Of a stretch of 64,000 nt of DNA, positions 23,345-33,355 are shown piece by piece. This DNA comes from Cellvibrionaceae bacterium (lineage in GTDB: Bacteria > Pseudomonadota > Gammaproteobacteria > Pseudomonadales > Cellvibrionaceae): assembly GCA_021151825.1 (NCBI GenBank), contig JAGKWQ010000006.1, positions 62,001 through 126,000 of the forward strand. The letters are read 5' to 3'. How positions within the stretch are numbered: the first letter of the stretch is position 1; each line of letters opens with the position of its first letter. The translations under genes were made by a program, and so were the position numbers. A model generated the notes under the pieces. The model did no database searches, was not told the origin of the DNA, and saw only the letters and a list, made by a program, of their open reading frames with translations.

Positions 23345-24928
23345 ATGCGCTTCTTAGGTATTAGAAATCATCATGATGGTGGCGTTGCTTTGATCGAAGA
23401 TCAGAAATTGGTTTTCTCTTATGAGGCAGAAAAGGATTCGAAGCCGCGCTTCAACACCTGTAAAGATTATAGTGATCTTTTACGTCTATTGTTTGATTGT
23501 CCTCCGGTAGATGTACTTGCTTATGTTTCTCTTGGTGAACACACCAGCCATGATGGACATTTGTATAAAGGTGTTTGTAAGTCCTACACCAAAGCAGAAG
23601 ACTTTACGGTATTTAATCGTAGGATTTCTACCTATGAGTCCACTCATGCCAGAGCCCATATTTTTTCATCCTGGTCTATGTCGCCATTCCCGGAAGGAAC
23701 ACCATTCTATGCTTTGATATGGGAAGGTATGCTCGGTAATTTTTATCGTGTTGATGAAAACATGGTAATTACTGCAACGCAAAATCAGAATGCTGAACAT
23801 GGGACTGTAATGTGGGGGCCTGGTTGGGTTTATGGATCTTTGTTTTTTCTTGCGTCGCGCGATAAGGAACAACTGCAGGATATTTCGTTGGCGGGCAAAG
23901 TGATGGCGTTGGCGGCTTATGGACGTAAGAACAATAAAAAGCCTGATGCTGCTACGTTAAAAGCACTTGATAAGATGTTTTCCCATGAGTATCCATTTAG
24001 ATGTATGGAGCTTGATGCACACGATCCTTATTTTGACGATTTTAATTTCCTTAGGGAAGGCGTTCAATCACCGGAATTTAAAGATTTTGCGCACCTTGTG
24101 CAAAACAGAATTTATGACACCTTTTTCAATTATGCCAAAGAGAATCTAACCGAAAAGTTGCCATTGGTTATTGGTGGTGGTTGTGGTTTGAATTGCGATT
24201 GGAATAGCGATTGGAAGGCATCAGGTTTATTCACTGATATTTTCGTTCCTCCTTGCACTAATGATTCCGGCCTTGCGATTGGTTTGGCTGCGGAAGCGCA
24301 ATATTATCATACCGGTAAATCGAAAATATCCTGGTCCCCTTATGCCGGGCAACCTTTTGTGCATGAAGATGTTGATCTGTCAGGCTATCGAGAAACAACA
24401 CTTGACTACGAATTCCTTGCAGGCTTTTTGGCGAACGATAATCGTGTTATCGCCTGGGTGCAGGGGGCGTGTGAAATCGGGCCGCGTGCACTATGCCATC
24501 GATCTTTGATTGGTGCGCCTTTCCATAAAGCTATGCAGGAACGCTTGAACCTTATTAAAAAGCGTGAAGGCTATCGCCCCATTGCACCCGTATGCCTTGA
24601 AGAAAATGTGAGCGACTATTTTGAATGGGAGGGTGAGTCTCCCTACATGTTGCATTTCCAAAAAGTGAAGAATCCCGATCAATTACAAGCAGTAACTCAC
24701 GTAGATGATACCGCGCGGGTGCAGACAGTACGCAAAGATCAAAATGAAAGAATGTACGAACTCCTGGTTGCGTTCAGGGAAAAAACCGGAACTGCTGTTT
24801 TGTGTAATACATCGTTAAATTTCTTATCGACCGGATTTATCAACAGAACTTCTGATGTTGTCAAATACGCCCGTCAAGTTGGGCTTGATGGGTTTGTGAT
24901 TGAAAATAAATTCTACATTAAAGAATAG
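23345..24928 (+). CDS. O-carbamoyltransferase (NodU/CmcH/TobZ family), divergent type
   Basis: A 527-residue protein made of a Kae1-like N-terminal half (MRFLGIRNHHDGGVALIED; metal motif HARAH at about 100; a glycine-rich block GGGCGLNCDWN) and a C-terminal carbamoyl-phosphate-handling YrdC-like half (QGACEIGPRALCHRSLIGAP, KKREGYRPIAPVC). The family transfers a carbamoyl group from carbamoyl phosphate, through an adenylate, to a hydroxyl on a sugar or antibiotic. It differs strongly from the second carbamoyltransferase at 33356, so the two probably act at different positions. An AAAGGT ribosome site precedes the start. Confidence 0.87.
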   Translation: MRFLGIRNHHDGGVALIEDQKLVFSYEAEKDSKPRFNTCKDYSDLLRLLFDCPPVDVLAYVSLGEHTSHDGHLYKGVCKSYTKAEDFTVFNRRISTYESTHARAHIFSSWSMSPFPEGTPFYALIWEGMLGNFYRVDENMVITATQNQNAEHGTVMWGPGWVYGSLFFLASRDKEQLQDISLAGKVMALAAYGRKNNKKPDAATLKALDKMFSHEYPFRCMELDAHDPYFDDFNFLREGVQSPEFKDFAHLVQNRIYDTFFNYAKENLTEKLPLVIGGGCGLNCDWNSDWKASGLFTDIFVPPCTNDSGLAIGLAAEAQYYHTGKSKISWSPYAGQPFVHEDVDLSGYRETTLDYEFLAGFLANDNRVIAWVQGACEIGPRALCHRSLIGAPFHKAMQERLNLIKKREGYRPIAPVCLEENVSDYFEWEGESPYMLHFQKVKNPDQLQAVTHVDDTARVQTVRKDQNERMYELLVAFREKTGTAVLCNTSLNFLSTGFINRTSDVVKYARQVGLDGFVIENKFYIKE

Positions 24929-24989
24929 ATTAGTCGAGTAAGGCAAATTTTTTCGATATTGATATACATATAGACAGTGGAAATTTTTT

Positions 24990-26039
24990 ATGGGTGCTCC
25001 TGACGTTAAATTGGAAAAGTGGTTCAAGGGGAAGTCTGCGGCAATCGCGATCACTCTGGATGATTGGACCCCTGGACAAGCGATGCTTGGAGCCGATGTG
25101 CTAATGCAAATGGAATTGCCAGCTACCTTCTATGTGACTTTACACAATATGCAAATGCGCCCTAGTTATGGTCACTGGGAAAGATTGCAGCAATTGAAGG
25201 ATCTGGGGTACGAGATAGGCAATCATACGATGACTCATCCAGATCTTACGCAGGCGCCCACGCAACAGTGCATTTACGAAATTAATGAAGCCAAAAAAAT
25301 TCTTGATAGCCATTTGAAAGGCGTGCCGGTAGAAACTTTCGCTTATCCACACGGGCGTTTTAATAATAATGCTGTTGAACAGGTCATGCACGGACATCTA
25401 GGAGCGAGAGCTTTTGTACCAGGAATGCCAACGGGAATTGGTAAGTGGCCAGAACATCTTAATTATTACGCCGATAAATTTTTTTACGACTTTGCTAATA
25501 GTGAGAAAGATTATTTTTCTGTCAGTCAATTCAGGGTGAATGATGATGTGACACCCGAGCATATCAAACGGTTAATGCAGCGTGTTATGACAAAAAATGG
25601 CTTGGTTCCTATGGTTTTTCATGGATTCTATGATGAAGAAAATTCATTGGATAAGGAAATGTATGATGCGATGCATCTGCAAACCTTTATCGCTCTTTTG
25701 GAATCAATAAAATCACTCGATGAGCAAGTCTGGATTACAACCTTCACTAATGCAGTGAAGTATCATCGGGCCGCTGCAGCTAGTTCAATAAATTTGAAGT
25801 GGTATGAAGATTATGAGGATGGTGGGGCGCGTTACGAATTTCTTTTGCGATCTGTTGATCCCTATGCGTCTATCAAATTACACCCGCTGACCTTGACTGC
25901 TGAAATAACGGATGGGCGTCGTTGTAACTTTGTGAGTCAAGGTTCAAAAGAACTTGATTTTCGTGTGGTGGGTAATTGTGTTCAGTTTGAGGTTGAGCCT
26001 TTCGAATCAATCGTAGCTCTCAGGCTCGAAACTATTTAA
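24990..26039 (+). CDS. NodB-type polysaccharide deacetylase
   Basis: A 349-residue cytoplasmic protein without a signal peptide. The carbohydrate esterase 4 motifs are seen: TLDDW (Asp24-Asp25), HTMTH (His79 and His83, metal ligands) and FAYPHGRFN. These enzymes remove N-acetyl groups from GlcNAc-containing glycans or related amides. The C-terminal 90 residues look like an added beta-rich domain. Being cytoplasmic and inside the operon, it probably works on a pathway intermediate, perhaps freeing an amino group for acylation by the peptide part. Confidence 0.85.
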   Translation: MGAPDVKLEKWFKGKSAAIAITLDDWTPGQAMLGADVLMQMELPATFYVTLHNMQMRPSYGHWERLQQLKDLGYEIGNHTMTHPDLTQAPTQQCIYEINEAKKILDSHLKGVPVETFAYPHGRFNNNAVEQVMHGHLGARAFVPGMPTGIGKWPEHLNYYADKFFYDFANSEKDYFSVSQFRVNDDVTPEHIKRLMQRVMTKNGLVPMVFHGFYDEENSLDKEMYDAMHLQTFIALLESIKSLDEQVWITTFTNAVKYHRAAAASSINLKWYEDYEDGGARYEFLLRSVDPYASIKLHPLTLTAEITDGRRCNFVSQGSKELDFRVVGNCVQFEVEPFESIVALRLETI

Positions 26040-26060
26040 TGATTTTTGTTGAGTGACTTG

Positions 26061-27158
26061 ATGATGGATAGTTATGACATTTTAAAAAATGGTAATTGGT
26101 TGTCATTCTGTGATGCTTTTGGTTCCGGCGTTTCTGTTACTGATACTGGCAAGTTAATTACTACTCACGCTGGTAAATCGCTAGTTGATATTGTTGTACA
26201 TCAAGTTGCCCAGCATGGTCAGGACTGGCCTTGGGTGAGCATTAATAGCGCTATTTATAAAAGCGGCATATCGGCAAAAGTCCTATCGTCTCATCAGTTG
26301 GCGCTACGTTATTCCGTGAGCCATGGATCGGGGTTGATAGTAAAAATGGAAACGCTGTGCGTGGCGACAGGTGATAAGCGTATTTATAGCTGCAACCAGC
26401 CGGTTACGCGCGATCTGGTGAATGTAATTATTTCATTAGAAGATTTTGTTGATGATAAAGGTAATTTCATCAGTGTACAGGAGGAGGTATTGGGCTTTTC
26501 TTTCTACGTTGCTTTTCCGCAAGAAGGCGGTGAGTCGCGCTTGAAAATAGAAGAATTTACATTGCTTGGATTTAGCTCGCCTGATAACCGGATTACTGAG
26601 TTTTATCAAAAAATGGATTTGGGGTACATGGCGATGGAATTGCTTAATTGCCATTATATTTTTGAGTTTCTCGCTAAACATAAAATCACGCGCACCTTGG
26701 AAATTGGTTTAGGTGAGGGCGCTTCGGCCATGGCAATACTCGCAGCAACAGGCCAGATACACACAGCAATCGACTCACTTATCTACTGTGCAAAAGGGCC
26801 TGATAATCTAAAAGCGATTGGTTGTTTTGGCCGGTTGCGTTTATTAAAAAGCTTATCCCATATTGCCTTACCAAAGCTGTGCGATCTGGAAGAAAAGTTT
26901 CAGTTTACGTTTGTTGCGGGCGGGTGTCGCTTTGAAGACTTCTTTATCGATTTTACCTATGCCAGTCATTTAACCGAGATGGGCGGTTATATCATGATGC
27001 CTGATAAGGAATTACCTGCAATGCCAGCCATGATTAAATACATCGCAGCCAATAGACCAGACTATGTTGCTGTCGATACGCCGGAGTATTCGAAAATCTG
27101 CCTATGGCAAAAAGTAGCAGAGGATAAGCGTGGTTGGAGTGATTATGTGGAATTTTAA
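26061..27158 (+). CDS. putative SAM-dependent methyltransferase with an unknown N-terminal domain
   Basis: A protein of about 365 residues. The C-terminal half has a class I methyltransferase start, TLEIGLGEGASAMAILAA, followed by AIDSL, a fit to the Methyltransf_24-like group. The N-terminal ~185 residues match no family I can name; they are rich in beta-strand patterns and could bind a sugar or a carrier. The start is placed at an ATG (26061), although TTG codons lie upstream. It is the sixth gene of the operon. Methylation of the product is inferred from the fold only. Confidence 0.6.
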   Translation: MMDSYDILKNGNWLSFCDAFGSGVSVTDTGKLITTHAGKSLVDIVVHQVAQHGQDWPWVSINSAIYKSGISAKVLSSHQLALRYSVSHGSGLIVKMETLCVATGDKRIYSCNQPVTRDLVNVIISLEDFVDDKGNFISVQEEVLGFSFYVAFPQEGGESRLKIEEFTLLGFSSPDNRITEFYQKMDLGYMAMELLNCHYIFEFLAKHKITRTLEIGLGEGASAMAILAATGQIHTAIDSLIYCAKGPDNLKAIGCFGRLRLLKSLSHIALPKLCDLEEKFQFTFVAGGCRFEDFFIDFTYASHLTEMGGYIMMPDKELPAMPAMIKYIAANRPDYVAVDTPEYSKICLWQKVAEDKRGWSDYVEF

Positions 27159-27324
27159 TTAACGCACTAAACGCTTTGGTTATCAGCGCTTTTCTTTCTG
27201 GTTATCAAAGCATTTCTTTAAGTCGATTCGTTATCGTTAGTGATCCTATTCGACTTGCCTATCACTTTTTAGTGATTTTAATAGTTGGTTATGGAAAAAC
27301 TCAGATTAGAGTTGGGGTTGTAGC

Positions 27325-30300
27325 ATGTCAATTGATGTCATTGAGCGTGAAGAGAGTAGTCTAGGGATTAGTAGGCGCTTAATATTAAAAACAGGCGCCG
27401 ATTGCGTAATTATTGGTCAGGGAAGTTTGGCCTTGGCTTGCACAACGCTATTAAAAGAATGCGGTGCAAACATCATTGCGATTATTTCTACCGATGACAA
27501 CCTGCTTCAATTCGCACAACAAGAATCAATACCTAATGCCAGATCGCCTCGATCCTTAACTAATTTGTTGAATGATTCAGGATGCGACTTTATTTTTAGT
27601 GTAGTTAATCCATTTATATTAGATGCGAACATTTTATCGCTCGCTAAGATTGCTGCTATTAATTACCACGATTCACCTTTGCCTCGTTATGCCGGCACTC
27701 ATGCAACAGCATGGGCGTTAATGGCCGGTGAATCTACCCATGCGATTAGCTGGCATTTGATGGCGTGTCGCGTTGATGCGGGTGATATTCTTCAACAAGA
27801 ATTCGTTGCAATTGATAATGATGAAACATCCTTGACGTTAAACTTAAAATGTCAGGATGCAGCCTTGCGGGCGTTTAACATTTTAATCGATGATTTACAA
27901 AACGCGAGAGTTGTGCCAAAACCACAAGTATCAGAAAACCGTAGCTTTTTTCCCATTCACCAGCGCCCGCAAGCAGGGTGCGTTTTATTATGGAATAAAA
28001 CTGCAGAAGAACTTTCGGCGTTAGTGCGCAGTTTACATTTTGGTATTTTTCACAATCCATTAGGCTTGCCAAAATTACAAATTGGTAATCAATTTATTAT
28101 TGTGGGTGAGCTTAGAATACTTGATACCCAATCTGACTGGGCTGAGCCTGGCACCATATTGAATTGTGCCTATGATTTTTTTTCAATAACAACAAAAACC
28201 AATGATGTGGCCTTAACGTCATTGCGCACATTGGATGGAAAACCTTTGCCGGTTTCAGCCTTGGCTTCACTATTTTCATTAGATATGCGGCAACAGCTTC
28301 CCGTACCAACGCCAGAAAATTCATCAACGTTGATGAATTTGTGTAGCAGATATGCTCCTTACGAATCTTTCTGGGTAAATCTTTTGCAACATGAAACCTA
28401 TCCCACAGGTTTGGCTTACATAAGAGAAATTGGATTTAAGCAGCAGTCGAGCAAAATAGTAGAACACTCTTTTGATATACAGGCTCATTTATTCAGCACG
28501 TCAGAAAATAGTTACAATACTATTGATTGGTTGTTGAGTGTATTTGTAATTTATATAGCTCGTATTAACGGTGATTGTGAACTCAATATTGGCTTGCGCG
28601 ATACGAGATTGCATAAAGATATTGCAGATTTCGCTACATTTTTTGCTGAAATATTGCCGTTTCAATTGTCATTGTGCCTGGATAATACGGTGGAGGAGGT
28701 CGTAGCGCAGGTTAGTCAAGCTCGCAGGTTACTCAGCGAAAAGGGAACCTATGCGCGCGATATGATTATGCGCAATGCATCATTACGCAATTTGTCCAGA
28801 TTTCCATCTATGCAGCGGTGGCCTATTGTTGTTTCTATTGGCGATGAAGCTTCAAACGTTACCAGTGGTGCATTAATCCATTTGCTTATTGCAAACGACG
28901 GCACTCGTTGTACATGGACATATCATGTTGACCATATTAGTTCTGCATTGATTGAGCGAATTTCCACGCAATTTTTAACATTATTAGAGCAATCCAGAAT
29001 ACAAAGAGCTACAAAAGCCGGCGCCTTGCCGTTGCTGACTAATGATGAAAAGCAATGCGTTTTACACGATTGGAATGCAACTACGGTTGAATATTCCAAG
29101 CATCTTTGTATGCATGAGTTATTTGAGTTAAATGCTAGCAAGCATCCCGCAGCAATAGCATTGATATTTGAAAATAAATCGCTTACCTATCAAGAACTCA
29201 ACGAAAAAGCCAACCAGTTGGCGCATTACCTATTGCAGTTACCAATCCAGACAGGTTCCTTTGTCGGGCTGTGTATGGACCGTAGTATTGAAATGTTAGT
29301 TGGGTTGTTGGCTATCTTTAAGGCAGGTGCCGCCTATGTTCCGTTAGATCCGGGTTATCCCGCTTCCCGGCTGGAATATATGTTAAATGATTCGGGCGTA
29401 AACATTATTTTGACCTCGTCTGAGCTCGCGTTTGAGTTAAATAAAGATAATCAATACACAACTATTTGTTTAGATGAAATTTCAGTTGCTGAAAAAATTG
29501 TGCAATGTTCAAAACAAAATCTTGATAAAAAAACGGTTAATGTATCAGTAGAAAGTCTCGCTTATATTATTTATACATCAGGTTCAACGGGTAAACCCAA
29601 AGGGACTTTAATTCGTCATTCCGGCTTATACAATCTGGCGCTGGCACAAATAGCGATGTTCGCTGTAAAACCTGGTAGCAAGGTTTTGCAGTTTGCTTCA
29701 ATTTCATTTGATGCTGCAATTTCTGAATGTGCCATGGCGCTTTGCGCGGGTGCTGCACTAGTACTAATTAAGAAAGAGGTGACCCAGTCAGCAGAAAAGC
29801 TGAACAAGGTTATTCAGTCAACCGCAATTACACACGTTACATTGCCTCCCGTGTTATTGCCGCTTATGAACATCGAGGATTGGAAATCTGTTGAAACTCT
29901 GGCTGTTGCCGGCGAGGCCTGCGCGCAAGCGCAAGCAGATAAATGGTCGTTCGGGCGACGCTTCATAAATGCCTACGGCCCTACTGAAACAACGGTTTGC
30001 GCGAGTATGGGTTTGTATACCCCAGGGCAATCGGTATTGCATATCGGTAAGCCGATGAGTAATACACAACTTTATGTAGTCAATGATTACGATCAATTGC
30101 AGCCAGCCGGTGTTGCTGGAGAGCTATTAATTGGTGGTGCTGGTCTTGCGGTTGGTTATTTAAACCAACCAGAGTTAAGTGCAGTAAAATTTGTTTACAA
30201 AGATCTCCCGGATATTGGCGCAACCCGGGTTTACAAAACCGGCGATCTTGTCCGTTGGCTTGATGATGGCAATATTGAATTTTTAGGTCGAATTGATCAT

Positions 30301-32253
30301 CAAATTAAAATTCGCGGGTTTCGTGTAGAGCTCGGCGAGATAGAAAATTGCTTATTGCAACATGCCGCTGTATCTGAAGTGGTTGTTATTGCGCGCGGTA
30401 CTGACATCCAAAATAAAACTTTAGCCGCGTACATCGTTAAAAAATCAGATAGTCACCCTGGTGACGTAGATTCAAAAAATGCTCAAGAGGAAATAGCAGG
30501 TATATTGCAGTATTTACAGGCTAACTTACCTGACTATATGGTACCTGGCTCCATTACTTTTTTGCGGAGCATTCCTTTAACGCCTAATGGCAAGGTTGAT
30601 CGCAAGGCATTACCTGAGCCTGATGTGTCGATAGCAGCACAACAAGAATACACCGAGCCCCAGACTGAGATTGAACGGATTTTTTGTAATGTTTGGCAAG
30701 ATATATTAGGTGTTCCGCGTGTAGGCATTACGGATAATTTCTTCCAGTTGGGGGGAAATTCGATATTGGTTATTTATGCTGTGGCCGATTTAGGGCTTGC
30801 CGGAGTGAAGCTTGCACCTGAAAAAATATACGAAGCGCCTACTATTCGCGAGCTGCTCGAATTTGCTACCTATTCACAAACGAATGAAAAGTTATGTGAT
30901 GAAATGACGGGCGATTATGCTCTGGTAACAGGTAAAGCACCTTTGCTCCCCAATATACTCAATATGTTCTCTACCTGGGTAACATCTCATTGGAATGTAT
31001 CCCACATCCGCGAGTTATTAGTACCTTACAGCTCCGATACTTTATATAAAGCTGCTTCCGGGGTAGTAAATCATCATGATGGAATACGAAGTCTATGGCG
31101 CAAAGAAAATGATGAATGGTATCAATATTTTCAGTCTCCAGATGAAATGTTGCCTTGGTGGCAGGTTGTTGATTTGTCTGATCTCCCGGAAGAGACAGCG
31201 AGTAGAGAGGTTGAACGTTTGTGCTCAGAAGCACAATTTTCACTGGATCTATCCAGCATATTGTTCAAAGTAATATTTTTTGATTTTGGTACTGACAGAA
31301 ATTCACGCATATTTTTCTTATTTCATCATTATCTAATTGATAATTATGCGGCGAATATATTTTTTGGTGATTTTGAGCGGTCGTGTGATCGGTTGCACGC
31401 TGGCATGCCAATGAATTTACCACCAAAAACAACTTCGCTGAAAACGTTGGCCGAAGCCTATGAGCGTTATGCTCATCATCCTGATTTAAATAAAGATCTC
31501 GCTTATTGGCTAAATAAACCCTGGCACAAATATCAGGCTTTACCTAAAGAAACCAATATAGAAGCATTAACTGCGCATTCTAACCAATGTACGATCACTG
31601 ATTCATTAACAGAAGAAGAAACTGTATTGCTTGAGACAATCCCTCGTACAGAAAATGTTTCTCTGTTGGATGTTTGTTTAACCGCTTTATTGCTTGCCTA
31701 TGCAGAGTGGTCTGGTTCAAAAGTGTTATTTATGTCGGTTACTAATCATGGGCGCTCATCACTTGCACATGAGCCAGTTGATCTCTCTCGTACGGTAGGT
31801 TTGCTGCCGATGCAGCCGGGGGTACTTTTTGAGTTGCCTGCAAATACCGGTTTGAAAGAAACGGTTTACTCAATTAAACAACAATATGATGAGTTAAGAG
31901 GAAAAGAGGCAAATTTCCTCATTTTACGAAACCAGCATCCTTCCATGGAGGCCCGGGAGAAAATGCAACAATTGCCTGAGCCATTGCTGAATCTTAACGT
32001 CTTTGGTTTAACTCCTCCACCTGAGCAAAATGGTTTTACTGTAGCCAAGGAATATCCTGGCGATGATGTCCCTCCTGCGTCAACTGGCAATACTTATTCA
32101 TTTCCACCCTATTCAACAATCGGTTATTACACAGAGGGAATCTTATCAATTAATTGGTCTTACGCTTCGTCTATGTATTCAGAGAAAACAATGAAAAAGT
32201 TATTGGCAATGAATATGAAAGCCATTCGCGAGATCATTAATTGTTTGCAATAA
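27325..32253 (+). CDS. NRPS: formyltransferase - half condensation - adenylation - carrier - epimerase/condensation-like
   Basis: A 1642-residue synthetase. The formyltransferase at about 20-330 has the catalytic Asn113, His115 and Asp151 (NYHDSPLPRYAG, VDAGD). At about 340-570 is the C-terminal lobe of a condensation domain with no HHxxxDG. The adenylation domain at about 585-1085 has TSGSTGKPKG, NAYGPTE, YKTGDLVRW and NGKVDRKALP. Read against GrsA, its specificity residues are D-A-S-T-A-A-A-V-C-K, close to a tyrosine code. The carrier site is Ser in GGNSI (about 1143). At about 1190-1640 is an epimerase/condensation-type domain with HHYLIDN. It probably loads an aromatic amino acid, formylates it and epimerises or transfers it. 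It contains no thioesterase. Confidence 0.88.
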   Translation: MSIDVIEREESSLGISRRLILKTGADCVIIGQGSLALACTTLLKECGANIIAIISTDDNLLQFAQQESIPNARSPRSLTNLLNDSGCDFIFSVVNPFILDANILSLAKIAAINYHDSPLPRYAGTHATAWALMAGESTHAISWHLMACRVDAGDILQQEFVAIDNDETSLTLNLKCQDAALRAFNILIDDLQNARVVPKPQVSENRSFFPIHQRPQAGCVLLWNKTAEELSALVRSLHFGIFHNPLGLPKLQIGNQFIIVGELRILDTQSDWAEPGTILNCAYDFFSITTKTNDVALTSLRTLDGKPLPVSALASLFSLDMRQQLPVPTPENSSTLMNLCSRYAPYESFWVNLLQHETYPTGLAYIREIGFKQQSSKIVEHSFDIQAHLFSTSENSYNTIDWLLSVFVIYIARINGDCELNIGLRDTRLHKDIADFATFFAEILPFQLSLCLDNTVEEVVAQVSQARRLLSEKGTYARDMIMRNASLRNLSRFPSMQRWPIVVSIGDEASNVTSGALIHLLIANDGTRCTWTYHVDHISSALIERISTQFLTLLEQSRIQRATKAGALPLLTNDEKQCVLHDWNATTVEYSKHLCMHELFELNASKHPAAIALIFENKSLTYQELNEKANQLAHYLLQLPIQTGSFVGLCMDRSIEMLVGLLAIFKAGAAYVPLDPGYPASRLEYMLNDSGVNIILTSSELAFELNKDNQYTTICLDEISVAEKIVQCSKQNLDKKTVNVSVESLAYIIYTSGSTGKPKGTLIRHSGLYNLALAQIAMFAVKPGSKVLQFASISFDAAISECAMALCAGAALVLIKKEVTQSAEKLNKVIQSTAITHVTLPPVLLPLMNIEDWKSVETLAVAGEACAQAQADKWSFGRRFINAYGPTETTVCASMGLYTPGQSVLHIGKPMSNTQLYVVNDYDQLQPAGVAGELLIGGAGLAVGYLNQPELSAVKFVYKDLPDIGATRVYKTGDLVRWLDDGNIEFLGRIDHQIKIRGFRVELGEIENCLLQHAAVSEVVVIARGTDIQNKTLAAYIVKKSDSHPGDVDSKNAQEEIAGILQYLQANLPDYMVPGSITFLRSIPLTPNGKVDRKALPEPDVSIAAQQEYTEPQTEIERIFCNVWQDILGVPRVGITDNFFQLGGNSILVIYAVADLGLAGVKLAPEKIYEAPTIRELLEFATYSQTNEKLCDEMTGDYALVTGKAPLLPNILNMFSTWVTSHWNVSHIRELLVPYSSDTLYKAASGVVNHHDGIRSLWRKENDEWYQYFQSPDEMLPWWQVVDLSDLPEETASREVERLCSEAQFSLDLSSILFKVIFFDFGTDRNSRIFFLFHHYLIDNYAANIFFGDFERSCDRLHAGMPMNLPPKTTSLKTLAEAYERYAHHPDLNKDLAYWLNKPWHKYQALPKETNIEALTAHSNQCTITDSLTEEETVLLETIPRTENVSLLDVCLTALLLAYAEWSGSKVLFMSVTNHGRSSLAHEPVDLSRTVGLLPMQPGVLFELPANTGLKETVYSIKQQYDELRGKEANFLILRNQHPSMEAREKMQQLPEPLLNLNVFGLTPPPEQNGFTVAKEYPGDDVPPASTGNTYSFPPYSTIGYYTEGILSINWSYASSMYSEKTMKKLLAMNMKAIREIINCLQ

Positions 32254-32412
32254 ATTATGAAAGATAACTCAACAGCCAGCCATTAGTGATCTCGACATGG
32301 TAAGGCGATATCCAGTGATGAACGTTTCACTTTGTTGATGGCATAAATTAAACAGTGATGGAATTCCGTTTTAAAAAACCATTACAGCAATCAAACGATT
32401 ACGAGAGGGTAT

Positions 32413-33342
32413 ATGGTAAATTTTTCTATTTTTGAACTGTCCAGTAATAGTGAGTTCGAGCATAGCGATGCTCGCATTGATGTAAATGAAAAAACACTTC
32501 TTGCTACCCTGTCAAGCCAAATCAAGTCAGAGCATGTAACTGTTTTAACGGATAGATTTGAATATAAAGGTTGGGATCAGGTTATTCCAATCCAGCCTGA
32601 ACAGGTTTTCTTTTACGATTACTTTGAAAAAGAACGCTTACAAAATAAGCGTGTTCTTGAGATAGGTTTAGGGTCTGGTGTTTTATCTATTAAGGCGGCA
32701 AAACTCGGTGCAAAGTCGGTTGTTGCATTGGATATTAATCCACGAGCAAGAGCGATTGGCGGCTTTAATGTGGTAATCAATAATGTTCAGGATATTGTGG
32801 ATATACGCAGTGGCTGTGTGGCTGATATTTATCTGCCAGTTAAAGATGAAAAATTTGATTACATTATTTCCAACCCGCCATTTGAACCGACGCCAGAGAA
32901 TGAAAGCTATTATCTCAATAGCGCAGCAGGTATTTATGGTTTGGATTTTTTACATGCACTCTTTAAAGATTTAGATAAACATCTTAATGAAAATGGTTTT
33001 GTTCAAATTGTTACCATGGCACCGGGTAATAAAAAAGAACCATTTCTGCTCACTAGAATGCTGGAGCAATATTTTCCTAATCAAGAAGTCATTGTCGATT
33101 TGGATCACCAACCGATTGGTTATAACCAATTTGTGGATCGCTTTGTCGATATTTTTGATATGGATTCTGCTCAGGTGGAGAAGATGAAAGTGCAGGCGAG
33201 CAAGGATCAAGTGACTGATATTTTCATGGTAATGATCTGTTTTGAAAAAGGCAAAAATGGCTCTATTCAATATAGATCCAGTAAAAAGCTTTATGAAAAC
33301 TGGACCACTCCGCTGGGCAAAGAACAATCTCTAATTGAATAA
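32413..33342 (+). CDS. SAM-dependent methyltransferase with an NPPF motif
   Basis: A 309-residue class I methyltransferase: VLEIGLGSGVLSIKAAKLGA binds SAM, and IISNPPFEP is the (N/D)PPY-type motif typical of enzymes that methylate planar nitrogens (PrmC, RNA guanine or adenine N-methyltransferases). In this cluster it is more likely to methylate an amino or amide nitrogen of the product than RNA or protein. It has a GAGAGGG ribosome site and lies 14 bases before the second carbamoyltransferase gene. Confidence 0.75.
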   Translation: MVNFSIFELSSNSEFEHSDARIDVNEKTLLATLSSQIKSEHVTVLTDRFEYKGWDQVIPIQPEQVFFYDYFEKERLQNKRVLEIGLGSGVLSIKAAKLGAKSVVALDINPRARAIGGFNVVINNVQDIVDIRSGCVADIYLPVKDEKFDYIISNPPFEPTPENESYYLNSAAGIYGLDFLHALFKDLDKHLNENGFVQIVTMAPGNKKEPFLLTRMLEQYFPNQEVIVDLDHQPIGYNQFVDRFVDIFDMDSAQVEKMKVQASKDQVTDIFMVMICFEKGKNGSIQYRSSKKLYENWTTPLGKEQSLIE

Positions 33343-33355
33343 TCAAGGCTAGGAT

